Notes under the pieces: generated by a model
Told to the model about the DNA's origin: nothing
The model's input: only the letters and a program-made list of their open reading frames with translations
Database searches by the model: none
Position numbers and translations under genes: made by a program
Part shown: positions 20,819-28,142 of the stretch, piece after piece
Layout: each line of letters starts with the position of its first letter
Numbering within the stretch: position 1 is the stretch's first letter
Origin: Rhabdophis nuchalis
Taxonomy: Eukaryota > Chordata > Lepidosauria > Squamata > Natricidae
Assembly: GCA_039707465.1 (NCBI GenBank)
Contig: CM077651.1
Location: forward strand, 23,983,019 to 24,047,018
Direction: 5' to 3'
DNA length: 64,000 bases

Positions 20819-21128
20819 TATGATAGCACAATCTTTTCTTTCAGGTCTTTCAGTGCAGATATTGTTATTGTTCACATTGTTATACTTCGGTAATATTTCT
20901 GGTAATTGTATGCTGTAGGAATTTCTCTTCTATATCTTTACCTCAGATTAAATGCATAAATTAATGCATTTTTCAGAGAGATCAGCCTCTCTGTTAGTGT
21001 TACCCATATAATAAAGACCTTTTAAGGATGCCAGGCAGAGAGTGAGCATGTGCGCACGTGCGCATATTTGTGTGGGATGGGGGTTAGCATAGTGAGCTGT
21101 AGGGTGGTATGAAGACTTTTTTAAAGAA
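20819..21128. other. No recognisable feature
   Basis: Unique-looking sequence with a short TGTGCG-rich patch near 21045-21065. Confidence 0.5.
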
Positions 21129-21840
21129 TGGAATAGAATAGAATAGAATAACAGAATTGGAAGGGACCTTGGAGGTCTTCTAGTCCAACATCCTGCTCAG
21201 GCAGAGTACCCTATACCAGGGGTTTCAAACTCAATTTCATTGAGGGCTGCAACAGGGCTGTGGTTGACCTTGGGGGGGGGGCTTGGTTGACTTGGTGGGT
21301 GTGGCCAACTGGGTGGGCGTGGTCAACTTGACACCAATACCCAAACTGCTGGCATGTTTCCGCTTTTCACTAGGTAGACTGGGGCCAAAGCTACATTGGG
21401 TTGACCTCTCGTCTTTTCACCGAGTAGACCAGGCCGAACCTACACTGGCATGGTTGCTTCTCTTCACACTGGATATACTGGACTGAAGCTATGCTAACCC
21501 AATCTTTTCTCTTCACATTGAATAGACCAGGACGGCCCCACATGCCACATCTGGCCCATGGGCCTTGAATTTGATACCCTTGCCCTACACCATTTCAGAC
21601 AAATGGTTATCCAATCTCTTCTTAAAAACTTCCAGTGTTGGAGTATTCACAACTTCTGGAGGCAAGTTGTTCCACTGATTAATTGTTCTGTCAGGAAATT
21701 TCTCCTTAGTTCTAGGTTGCTTCTATCCTTGATTAGTTTCCACCCATTGCTTCTTGTCCTGCCCTCAGGTGCTTTGGAGCAAAGCTTGACTCCCTCTTCT
21801 TTGTGGCAGCCGCTGAGATATGGAACATTGCTGTTATGAA
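21129..21840 (-). mobile_element. CR1 LINE 3' end, split by a hAT element
   Basis: It starts with the CR1 tail (GAATA)n, then 'aattggaagggaccttgg' and 'gtcttctagtccaac', and continues after the insertion at 21583 with 'catttcagacaaatggttatcc' and 'ttgttccactgattaattg'. On the minus strand it encodes the same C-terminal RT region as the copy at 7262, with frameshifts. Confidence 0.9.
21217..21582. mobile_element. hAT element inside CR1
   Basis: Ends CAGGGGTTTCAAACTC and GAATTTGATACCCTTG. The flanks CCCTATAC (21209-21216) and CCCTACAC (21583-21590) match at 7 of 8 positions. The interior repeats 'tcttttcac..agtagac' with variation. Confidence 0.9.
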
Positions 21841-21926
21841 CCCGAACCTGGATATTTGTGGCCTCAATCCAATAATTTAACTTCTTCGCTATACCGACTT
21901 TCCATTAAACTAAGTATACACTAAAT

Positions 21927-22872
21927 CAGGGGTCCCCAACCCCTGGGCCGCGGACCGGTGCCGGTCCGTGGCTGGGTGGGAGCCGGGCCGCAGGGCTGGA
22001 GAGGAGGAGGAGGGAGGAGGGGGCAGCCCCCTGAGCAGAGCGCGCGGGAGAACGCAGGCGCGGCTGTTCGCGCCGTTGGAGTGTGGCTCTTCCTCCACCC
22101 TCATCGATGGAGGGACTCCTGTGCGCCGCCGGACCGGCCACTGATTCCCTCCCCTGCTGGCATGCCGGCCACTCATTTTCTTCCAGGGGCTGCGGAGGCT
22201 CAGCGGGCGGGGGAGGGAACTGGCGGCCGTAGGGAAGGTTGCTCCGGCGGCGCACAGGAGTCCCTCCGTCGACAAGGGTGGAGGAAGAGCCCCCACCATC
22301 CTCCTGCGTTCTCCCGTGCGCTCTGCCCAATGGGCTGCCCCCTCCTCCCTCCTCCCCCTCTCCAGCCCTGCAGCCCAGCACCTACCCAGCCACGGAGCCT
22401 GACCGAGCGAACGAGTGACCAAGCACGGCGGACGGGCGGGGGATGACGACGACGACAGACACACATAGAGAGACAGATAGAGGGAGGGAGGGAGAGAAAG
22501 ATAGACAGAGACACAGAATGAGTGAATGCAAGACAGACACACACACGCACACACACACAGAGTGACAGAGATGGGCGGATGAAGGAGAGAGACAGAGAAA
22601 GAAAGAAAAAGAAAGTGGGAGAGAGAGAAAGACAGACAGAGGGAAAGAGACAGAAAGGAAAGAAAGACAGAAAAAGATACAGAAAGAGAGAAAGAGAGAG
22701 AAAGAAAAAGAGAGAAAGAGGGAAAGAGAAAAAGAAAGAAAGAGAAAGAAATAAAGAGAGAAAGGGAAAGAGAGAAAGAAAGAAATAGCGAGAGAAAGAA
22801 AGAGAGACAGAGACAAAGAAAGAGAAAGAGAGAGAGAGAGAGAAAGAAAGAAAGAAAGAAAGAAAGAAAAAG

Positions 22873-22927
<55 letters not shown>

Positions 22928-23110
22928 ACTTATGACCAAAGTTGAGGCCAAAAGTTTGGTTGCTAACCAAGATCATTGTTAAGTGAGTTTCACATTTTCC
23001 AAGTTGGACCCGCCCACCCAGTCACATGACTGCTGAGCCACTCAGCCGGTCCGCAGAATTTTCTTTAAAATGAAACCGGTCCCTGGTGAAAAAAAGTTTG
23101 GGGACCCCTG
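21927..23110. mobile_element. 1.18-kb non-autonomous hAT element, perfect TSD
   Basis: Ends CAGGGGTCCCCAACCCC and AAGTTTGGGGACCCCTG. CACTAAAT flanks both sides (21919-21926, 23111-23118). The left half is GC-rich with an internal inverted duplication (21970-22400, for example 'ctggagaggaggaggg' against 'ccctccccctctccag'). The right half is GA-rich simple repeat. Long frames here (214, 258 and 189 codons) are artefacts of GC-rich and GAAA composition. Confidence 0.93.
22590..22926. repeat. (GAAA)n-rich microsatellite in hAT element
   Basis: Interrupted GAAA/GAGA tract, almost pure from about 22841 to 22926. Confidence 0.95.
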
Positions 23111-23118
23111 CACTAAAT

Positions 23119-23469
23119 GAATGAGCAGCAGCAGTAGCAACAGTACCTGTGTGTGTAGGACTCTGATTTGAAGTCAGTGAGCCCTTACCAGATGCTTCTT
23201 TTTTATGGAACTATCCAGAGTTTAAAGCCAGTTCTTGTTATCTTTAGCCAAAAAGATTTGACTGAAAATGGTATAAAGTTTTCTTTCTGCAACTGTGCAA
23301 AATTGACCGCTCTAGAGTGGACCAATGAGTCAACTTAAAAAAAAAAAAAGGAAGGCAAACTCCTTTGAGTATCATAATACTTTGCTTACTATTCAGTTCC
23401 TAGAAAATTCTATGGATTTCATTTCATTTCCTTTTATTTATGTCTCTGAGTAGGAGGAATGATAGATTG
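23119..23469. other. No recognisable feature
   Basis: Unique-looking sequence with a short A run near 23338. Confidence 0.5.
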
Positions 23470-23477
23470 GATTAGGC

Positions 23478-23612
23478 CAGGGGTGGGCAAACTTTGCAAC
23501 TTTAAGTCTGAAGGACTTCAGCTCCCAGACTTCTCCAGCCAGCAAAGCTGGCTGGAGAAGTCTGGGAGCTGAAGTCCTTCAGACTTAAAGTTGCAAAGTT
23601 TGCCCACCCCTG
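23478..23612. mobile_element. Palindromic hAT MITE with perfect TSD
   Basis: CAGGGGTGGGCAAACTTTGC is mirrored by GCAAAGTTTGCCCACCCCTG. The TSD is GATTAGGC (23470-23477, 23613-23620). The 135-bp palindrome shares its arm core with the element at 16604 but has different terminal bases. Confidence 0.95.
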
Positions 23613-23669
23613 GATTAGGCTATTTGTTCATAGACCCTGAAAGTGAAAGAAACCATACTGTTTATGGTT

Positions 23670-23796
23670 CTGAATCAGTGTAACTCACTGGTTCTGATGC
23701 AAATAACTACTAAAAACCCAAACATACGAAGACTCTTCGTATGTTTGGGTTTTTAGTAGTTATTTGCATCAGAACCAATGAGTTACACTGATTCAG
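23670..23796. repeat. 127-bp near-perfect palindrome, unclassified
   Basis: The arms start CTGAATCAGTGTAACTCA and meet at 'acgaagactcttcgt', with one visible mismatch over about 63 bp. No terminal CAGGG motif or target duplication was found, so it is not an obvious hAT MITE. Confidence 0.85.
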
Positions 23797-24117
23797 CCAA
23801 GTAAAAGAAAAATCATGATTCATAGACTCCATCAAATTAACTGAAATCGTGACTTATTGAAAATGGCAAACGCTCTTAGATGGCAGTGATTATATCATGA
23901 TTTCCATCTGGATACAATATACTGGTTACTAAAAATTGGAACGATAAATGGCAATACAATCCTACGTCTGCTTTGCTTAACAGCATGTCCTACTGGGTTC
24001 ATTGGCTACACTCCTAGCTAAACATCTATATAGATTGCATCATTCTCATATATATATATATGTGTGTGTGTATGTGTGTGTGTGTTAGTTTTTATGAGCT
24101 GATCAATAAATAAATCA

Positions 24118-24174
24118 GAGAGACTAGGATAGATCTATTTCGAGCTTTTTAGCTCTCATCAGCTAGTCATACTC
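24118..24174 (-). ncRNA. Type I hammerhead ribozyme motif, copy A
   Basis: Minus strand, in order: outer stem I GAG, loop TAT, inner stem I GACTAG, core CTGATGA, stem II GAGCT-AAAA-AGCTC, GAAA, stem III AUGG-type hairpin reading TAG-AT-CTA closed by A15.1-U16.1, C17, then CTAGTC (perfect partner of GACTAG), T, and CTC (partner of GAG). All conserved nucleotides are canonical, including U at position 7 and G-C at 10.1-11.1. The predicted cut lies between plus-strand bases 24128 and 24127. Stems differ from the array copies but all pair. Activity is inferred. Confidence 0.88.
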
Positions 24175-24258
24175 TTACTGGGATTTCAACCGGGGCTGTA
24201 TTGCATATCAGGTAGGATCCTTTAACCATTCAGCCAGCCTGGCTCTCCCAATTGCATC
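24175..24258 (-). other. tRNA-like head of ribozyme element A
   Basis: On the minus strand 'gccaggctggctgaatggtt' followed by AAAGGATCC resembles a class II (Leu/Ser-type) tRNA A-box region. GGTTGAAATCC (24183-24193) is a near-consensus B box. It ends about 12 nt upstream of the hammerhead. It may be an internal RNA polymerase III promoter; function is inferred. Confidence 0.65.
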
Positions 24259-24517
24259 AGATATATATATATTGCTGATCAATATATATATATATTGATC
24301 AGCTCATAAAACTAACACACTTATCTAAAAAATTTACACAATGTAATTTCATGGTTCTCTGTCTAGATGGTCTCTGGTGATGAGCCGAAAGGCAGAGAGG
24401 GAAACAGTATGTCTCCTCCCTTAATGGGGCCCTAACAGGAAGTTGTGAAAACAATTATATATCTGCCTTGGATGGCTTGCACCCTGCAATGCATCCAAGG
24501 CTTCTGGATGCATTGCA

Positions 24518-24548
24518 GGTTCGAATCCCAGTGACCCGGTTCGAATCC
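24518..24548 (+). promoter_or_regulatory. Two consensus B boxes upstream of ribozyme B
   Basis: GGTTCGAATCC occurs at 24518-24528 and again at 24538-24548, each an exact RNA polymerase III B-box consensus. The duplication 'ggttcgaatcccagt' is 20 bp apart. The A-box part of the head is poorly preserved in this copy ('gatggcttgcaccctgc'). Confidence 0.6.
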
Positions 24549-24551
24549 CAG

Positions 24552-24612
24552 TTGAGTGTGGCCAACTGATGAGAGCTAATAAGCTCGAAATAGATCTATC
24601 TTGGTCTCTCAA
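24552..24612 (+). ncRNA. Type I hammerhead ribozyme motif, copy B
   Basis: Outer stem I is TTGAG (24552-24556) with CTCAA (24608-24612), the longest outer helix of the set. The internal loop is TGT against T. Inner stem I is GGCCAA with TTGGTC (one G-U pair). The core is CTGATGA (24566-24572), stem II GAGCT-AATA-AGCTC, then GAAA (24587-24590), stem III TAG-AT-CTA, and cleavage triplet AUC ending at 24600. Every required core base is present. Predicted cleavage is between 24600 and 24601. Confidence 0.9.
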
Positions 24613-24710
24613 ATTTAAATAAATTTATTGATCAGCACATAAAACCTAACACACACAGACACACACATATATATATGAGAGAATATTTTCCATTGTAAAT
24701 GGCTGATGTA

Positions 24711-24787
24711 ATCAGGGAAACCGGATAGCTCAAGGCATAGAAAGGCTTGCCTGATATGCTGGAAAGTGCCGGTTCAAATCCCAGTAG
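24711..24787 (+). promoter_or_regulatory. tRNA-like head of ribozyme element C
   Basis: An A-box-like GGATAGCTCAAGG (24723-24735) and an exact B box GGTTCAAATCC (24771-24781) are separated by 35 nt. The block looks like a degenerate tRNA and ends just before hammerhead C. It suggests RNA polymerase III transcription reading into the ribozyme. Confidence 0.7.
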
Positions 24788-24844
24788 GAGTATGGCCAGC
24801 TGAAGAAGGCTAATAAGCCTGAAATGGATCCATCCTGGTCTCTT
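24788..24844 (+). ncRNA. Type I hammerhead ribozyme motif, copy C
   Basis: Outer stem I is GAG with CTT (one G-U), loop TAT against T, inner stem I GGCCAG with CTGGTC. The core is CTGAAGA, with position 7 being A, which is tolerated. Stem II is AGGCT-AATA-AGCCT, then GAAA, stem III TGG-AT-CCA, and AUC ends at 24834. The 10.1-11.1 pair is A-U and not G-C, which may weaken cleavage. Predicted cut between 24834 and 24835. Confidence 0.85.
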
Positions 24845-24915
24845 ATTTATTAAATCAGCCCTTAAAAATCTAACATATATATATATATGTTTTCTGAGGT
24901 TTTCGCGGGTGTTTG

Positions 24916-25192
24916 TATGTAGGTCTTTGGTTGTTCGGGTTTTCTCCCGCGTAGAATTGGAAGTATCTTCACGACGTTTCGATGAAATCTCATTCATCAT
25001 CTTCAGGCTGGTGCTTCCGGCTTGGTGCTTCCGGCTTGGTGCTTCCAGGAGCACCAAGGAAGCTCCTGGAAGCACCAAGCCGGAAGCACCAAGCCGGAAG
25101 CACCAGCCTGAAGATGATGAATGAGATTTCATCGAAACGTCGTGAAGATACTTCCAATTCTACGCGGGAGAAAACCCGAACAACCAAAGACC

Positions 25193-25198
<6 letters not shown>
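24916..25198. mobile_element. 283-bp foldback element, Penelope-type motif
   Basis: The near-perfect arms begin TATGTAGGTCTTTGGTTG and turn around a short spacer at 25053-25061. The arms contain 'cctgaagatgatgaatgag' followed by 'catcgaaacgtcgtgaag', and 'tctacgcgggagaaaaccc'. The same framework recurs in the foldback at 56502-56645. Repeated 'cggcttggtgcttc' units lie near the centre. The right arm runs directly into the (TA)n tract preceding the ribozyme array. Confidence 0.8.
25096..25155 (+). ncRNA. Degenerate hammerhead-like motif in foldback arm
   Basis: CTGAAGA (25108-25114), one unpaired T, stem II GATGAA/TTCATC (25116-25121 with 25128-25133, loop TGAGAT), GAAA (25134-25137), then CGTC as a minimal stem III plus cleavage triplet. 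Proximal stem I is only GC/GT, but GGAAG and CTTCC further out can pair across an internal loop. The mirror copy lies on the minus strand of the left arm. Weaker than copies A-C; it could be a relic. Confidence 0.45.

Positions 25199-25267
<69 letters not shown>
25199..25267. repeat. (TA)n microsatellite
   Basis: About 34 uninterrupted TA units between the foldback and the tandem array. Confidence 0.97.
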
Positions 25268-25270
<3 letters not shown>

Positions 25271-25307
25271 ATAAATGTTTTTTTAAAGGAATGATTAATA
25301 ATTAATT

Positions 25308-25364
25308 AAGAGACCAGGATGGATCCATTTCGGACTTCTTAGTCCTCGTCAGCTGGCCATACTT
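25308..25364 (-). ncRNA. Type I hammerhead ribozyme motif, array unit 1
   Basis: Minus strand: AAG, TAT, GGCCAG, core CTGACGA (position 7 is C), stem II GGACT-AAGA-AGTCC, GAAA, stem III TGG-AT-CCA, AUC, CTGGTC, T, CTT. Inner stem I is 6 bp with one G-U pair, the outer stem is 3 bp, and 10.1-11.1 is G-C. Predicted cleavage lies between plus-strand bases 25318 and 25317. The very short stem III resembles hammerheads reported to act as dimers in Penelope-like elements and retrozymes; TGGATCCA is self-complementary. Confidence 0.9.
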
Positions 25365-25370
25365 TCCTAC

Positions 25371-25442
25371 AGGGATTTGAACTGGTGCTCTCCAGCATTC
25401 GAAGCAGGCTTCTCTATGCCTTGAGCTAACCAGCTTCCCTGA
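25371..25442 (-). promoter_or_regulatory. tRNA-like head of array unit 1 (A and B boxes)
   Basis: On the minus strand the A-box-like TGGTTAGCTCAAGGC (25418-25432) and B-box-like AGTTCAAATCCCT (25371-25383) are spaced as in tRNA genes, and the block ends 7 nt before the outer stem of the hammerhead. The same block recurs every 344 bp (25715, 26059, 26403, 26747 and 27091 onward). It may drive RNA polymerase III transcription of the array; not proven. Confidence 0.7.
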
Positions 25443-25651
25443 TTACATCATCCTTTCCACAGGACTTTATAGATGAAGATACTATGTTACAGCTTCCTGC
25501 TAGGCCTGTTTAAGGGAGGAGACAAACTTGTCATCCTTCTCTGTCTTTCGACTCCTCTTTGAGATCATCCAGACAGAGACCTATTAAATTGCTGCTGTCT
25601 TTTTTAGATATGTGTTAAATGTTTTTTTAAAGGAATGATTAATAATTAATT

Positions 25652-25708
25652 AAGAGACCAGGATGGATCCATTTCGGACTTCTTAGTCCTCGTCAGCTGG
25701 CCATACTT
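25652..25708 (-). ncRNA. Type I hammerhead ribozyme motif, array unit 2
   Basis: Identical in all stems and core bases to array unit 1. Predicted cleavage is 344 nt from the neighbouring site. Confidence 0.9.
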
Positions 25709-25995
25709 TCCTACAGGGATTTGAACTGGTGCTCTCCAGCATTCGAAGCAGGCTTCTCTATGCCTTGAGCTAACCAGCTTCCCTGATTACATCATCCTTT
25801 CCACAGGACTTTATAGATGAAGATACTATGTTACAGCTTCCTGCTAGGCCTGTTTAAGGGAGGAGACAAACTTGTCATCCTTCTCTGTCTTTCGACTCCT
25901 CTTTGAGATCATCCAGACAGAGACCTATTAAATTGCTGCTGTCTTTTTTAGATATGTGTTAAATGTTTTTTTAAAGGAACGATTAATAATTAATT

Positions 25996-26052
25996 AAGAG
26001 ACCAGGATGGATCCATTTCGGACTTCTTAGTCCTCGTCAGCTGGCCATACTT
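25996..26052 (-). ncRNA. Type I hammerhead ribozyme motif, array unit 3
   Basis: Identical in core and stems to unit 1. The unit differs outside the ribozyme by one base upstream (aaggaacg). Confidence 0.9.
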
Positions 26053-26339
26053 TCCTACAGGGATTTGAACTGGTGCTCTCCAGCATTCGAAGCAGGCTTC
26101 TCTATGCCTTGAGCTAACCAGCTTCCCTGATTACATCATCCTTTCCACAGGACTTTATAGATGAAGATACTATGTTACAGCTTCCTGCTAGGCCTGTTTA
26201 AGGGAGGAGACAAACTTGTCATCCTTCTCTGTCTTTCGACTCCTCTTTGAGATCATCCAGACAGAGACCTATTAAATTGCTGCTGTCTTTTTTAGATATG
26301 TGTTAAATGTTTTTTTAAAGGAACGATTAATAATTAATT

Positions 26340-26396
26340 AAGAGACCAGGATGGATCCATTTCGGACTTCTTAGTCCTCGTCAGCTGGCCATACTT
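26340..26396 (-). ncRNA. Type I hammerhead ribozyme motif, array unit 4
   Basis: Identical in core and stems to unit 1, and shares the aaggaacg variant with unit 3. Confidence 0.9.
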
Positions 26397-26683
26397 TCCT
26401 ACAGGGATTTGAACTGGTGCTCTCCAGCATTCGAAGCAGGCTTCTCTATGCCTTGAGCTAACCAGCTTCCCTGATTACATCATCCTTTCCACAGGACTTT
26501 ATAGATGAAGATACTATGTTACAGCTTCCTGCTAGGCCTGTTTAAGGGAGGAGACAAACTTGTCATCCTTCTCTGTCTTTCGACTCCTCTTTGAGATCAT
26601 CCAGACAGAGACCTATTAAATTGCTGCTGTCTTTTTTAGATATGTGTTAAATGTTTTTTTAAAGGAATGATTAATAATTAATT

Positions 26684-26740
26684 AAGAGACCAGGATGGAC
26701 CCATTTCGGACTTCTTAGTCCTCGTCAGCTGGCCATACTT
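26684..26740 (-). ncRNA. Type I hammerhead ribozyme motif, array unit 5
   Basis: Same as unit 1 except one stem III loop base: minus strand TGG-GT-CCA. The change falls in the 2-nt loop and leaves all pairs intact. Confidence 0.9.
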
Positions 26741-27027
26741 TCCTACAGGGATTTGAACTGGTGCTCTCCAGCATTCGAAGCAGGCTTCTCTATGCCTTGA
26801 GCTAACCAGCTTCCCTGATTACATCATCCTTTCCACAGGACTTTATAGATGAAGATACTATGTTACAGCTTCCTGCTAGGCCTGTTTAAGGGAGGAGACA
26901 AACTTGTCATCCTTCTCTGTCTTTCGACTCCTCTTTGAGATCATCCAGACAGAGACCTATTAAATTGCTGCTGTCTTTTTTAGATATGTGTTAAATGTTT
27001 TTTTAAAGGAATGATTAATAATTAATT

Positions 27028-27084
27028 AAGAGACCAGGATGGATCCATTTCGGACTTCTTAGTCCTCGTCAGCTGGCCATACTT
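27028..27084 (-). ncRNA. Type I hammerhead ribozyme motif, array unit 6
   Basis: Identical to unit 1. It lies in the last, partial unit, which keeps its tRNA-like head but is cut off about 90 bp beyond it. Confidence 0.9.
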
Positions 27085-27177
27085 TCCTACAGGGATTTGA
27101 ACTGGTGCTCTCCAGCATTCGAAGCAGGCTTCTCTATGCCTTGAGCTAACCAGCTTCCCTGATTACATCATCCTTTG

Positions 27178-27222
27178 TCTCCTCCCTTAAACAGGCCTAG
27201 CAGGAAGCTGTAACATAGTATC

Positions 27223-27284
<62 letters not shown>

Positions 27285-27330
27285 GAATAATTTTCACAGC
27301 TCCTGTTCAGGGTCCCTTTAAGGGGAGGAG
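27178..27330. repeat. Inversion junction with (TA)n centre
   Basis: At 27177/27178 the array flips: 'gtctcctcccttaaacaggc' through 'catagtatcttcat' (27178-27225) is the reverse complement of the unit body. A (TA)n run (about 27226-27282) follows. Then 'atgaagaataattttcac ... aggggaggag' continues a diverged unit in the original orientation. The whole forms an imperfect palindrome around the TA tract. Confidence 0.85.
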
Positions 27331-27509
27331 ACTTAACATCTTCCCTCTCTGCCCTTCGACTCAACCCAGAGTCATCCAGACAGAGAACCAAATTAGATTA
27401 CTGCTGTGTGACATTTTTTAGATATGTGTTAGATTTTTTTTTTTAAGGGCTGAAAATAAAGAGACCAGGATGGATCCATTTCAGGCTTATTAGCCTTCTT
27501 CAGGAAGCA
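27283..27509 (-). mobile_element. Diverged unit with broken hammerhead (copy D)
   Basis: The body resembles the array unit ('ccctttaaggggaggagac', 'gactcaacccagagtcatcc'). The hammerhead at 27463-27509 (minus) has CTGAAGA, stem II AGGCT-AATA-AGCCT, GAAA, stem III TGG-AT-CCA, AUC and CTGGTC. The upstream stem I strand is replaced by TGCTTC, which cannot pair. The break is at the core/stem I boundary, where the adjoining 640-bp palindrome begins. It is predicted to be inactive. Confidence 0.8.
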
Positions 27510-27784
27510 TCAAACCTACTTATCCACCAACTCTAAAGCAAGCACCTTCAATGCAAGGGTCAGGTTTGTAAGTCTTCAAGTTTTTTTAAAAATGTATTTA
27601 TTCTCAGGTGTTGGTGCATAGATTAATTTGATAGAACCAATAAACTAAATAAACCTGAAATATATATAGATATAGATATAAATATATCTGTCTGGATTAT
27701 CTCTGGGTTGAGTCGAACGGCAGAGAAGGATGACAGTTTGTCTCCTCCCTTAAATGGGCCTCAAAACAGGAGCTGTGAAAATAT

Positions 27785-27832
<48 letters not shown>

Positions 27833-28142
27833 GTGTGTGTGTATGTGTGTGTGAGAGAGAATATTTTCACAGCTCCTGTTTTGAGGCCCATTTAAGGGAG
27901 GAGACAAACTGTCATCCTTCTCTGCCGTTCGACTCAACTCAGAGATAATCCAGACAGATATATTTATATCTATATCTATATATATTTCAGGTTTATTTAG
28001 TTTATTGGTTCTATCAAATTAATCTATGCACCAACACCTGAGAATAAATACATTTTTAAAAAAACTTGAAGACTTACAAACCTGACCCTTGCATTGAAGG
28101 TGCTTGCTTTAGAGTTGGTGGATAAGTAGGTTTGATGCTTCC
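27503..28142. repeat. 640-bp near-perfect palindrome
   Basis: The left arm starts GGAAGCATCAAACCTACTT and the right arm ends AAGTAGGTTTGATGCTTCC. The centre is an AC/AT/GT simple repeat near 27822. Only isolated mismatches are visible, such as 'gggttgag' against 'ctcaactc'. The arms include the element body 'gtctcctcccttaaatggg' and a segment 'tttattggttctatcaaatt'. The 64-codon frames on the two strands (27697-27891 and 27754-27948) encode nearly the same sequence because of the symmetry. Confidence 0.95.

Larger units (their letters stand above)
25268..27177 (-). repeat. 344-bp tandem array with hammerhead ribozymes
   Basis: The landmark AGACCAGGATGGA starts at 25311, 25655, 25999, 26343, 26687 and 27031, an exact 344-bp period. 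That gives five full units and a partial sixth that breaks off at 27177. Units differ only at isolated bases, for example 'aaggaacg' for 'aaggaatg' before units 3 and 4, and 'tggaccc' in unit 5. On the minus strand each unit reads a tRNA-like head, a type I hammerhead, then an AT-rich segment and a body with 'gtctcctcccttaaacagg'. The high identity indicates very recent amplification or homogenisation. There is no protein-coding potential. Confidence 0.95.

Noticed and set aside
21910..22976. Long overlapping open frames (up to 258 codons) on both strands
   Set aside because: They fall in a GC-rich inverted duplication and a GAAA tract of a hAT element. Compositional bias explains them and no domain is visible.
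24365..24400. Possible hammerhead core TGATGAGCCGAAAGG
   Set aside because: It contains TGATGA and CGAAA but lacks the C before TGA and has no room for stem II. Homologous positions in other copies (ctgggttgagtcgaa) do not keep the motif, so it is chance similarity in the element body.
25268..27177. CRISPR-like or bacterial direct repeat
   Set aside because: The 344-bp period, near-identical units without unique spacers, and eukaryotic repeat context rule out CRISPR.
27697..27948. Pair of nearly identical 64-codon frames on opposite strands
   Set aside because: A consequence of the perfect palindrome, not two genes.
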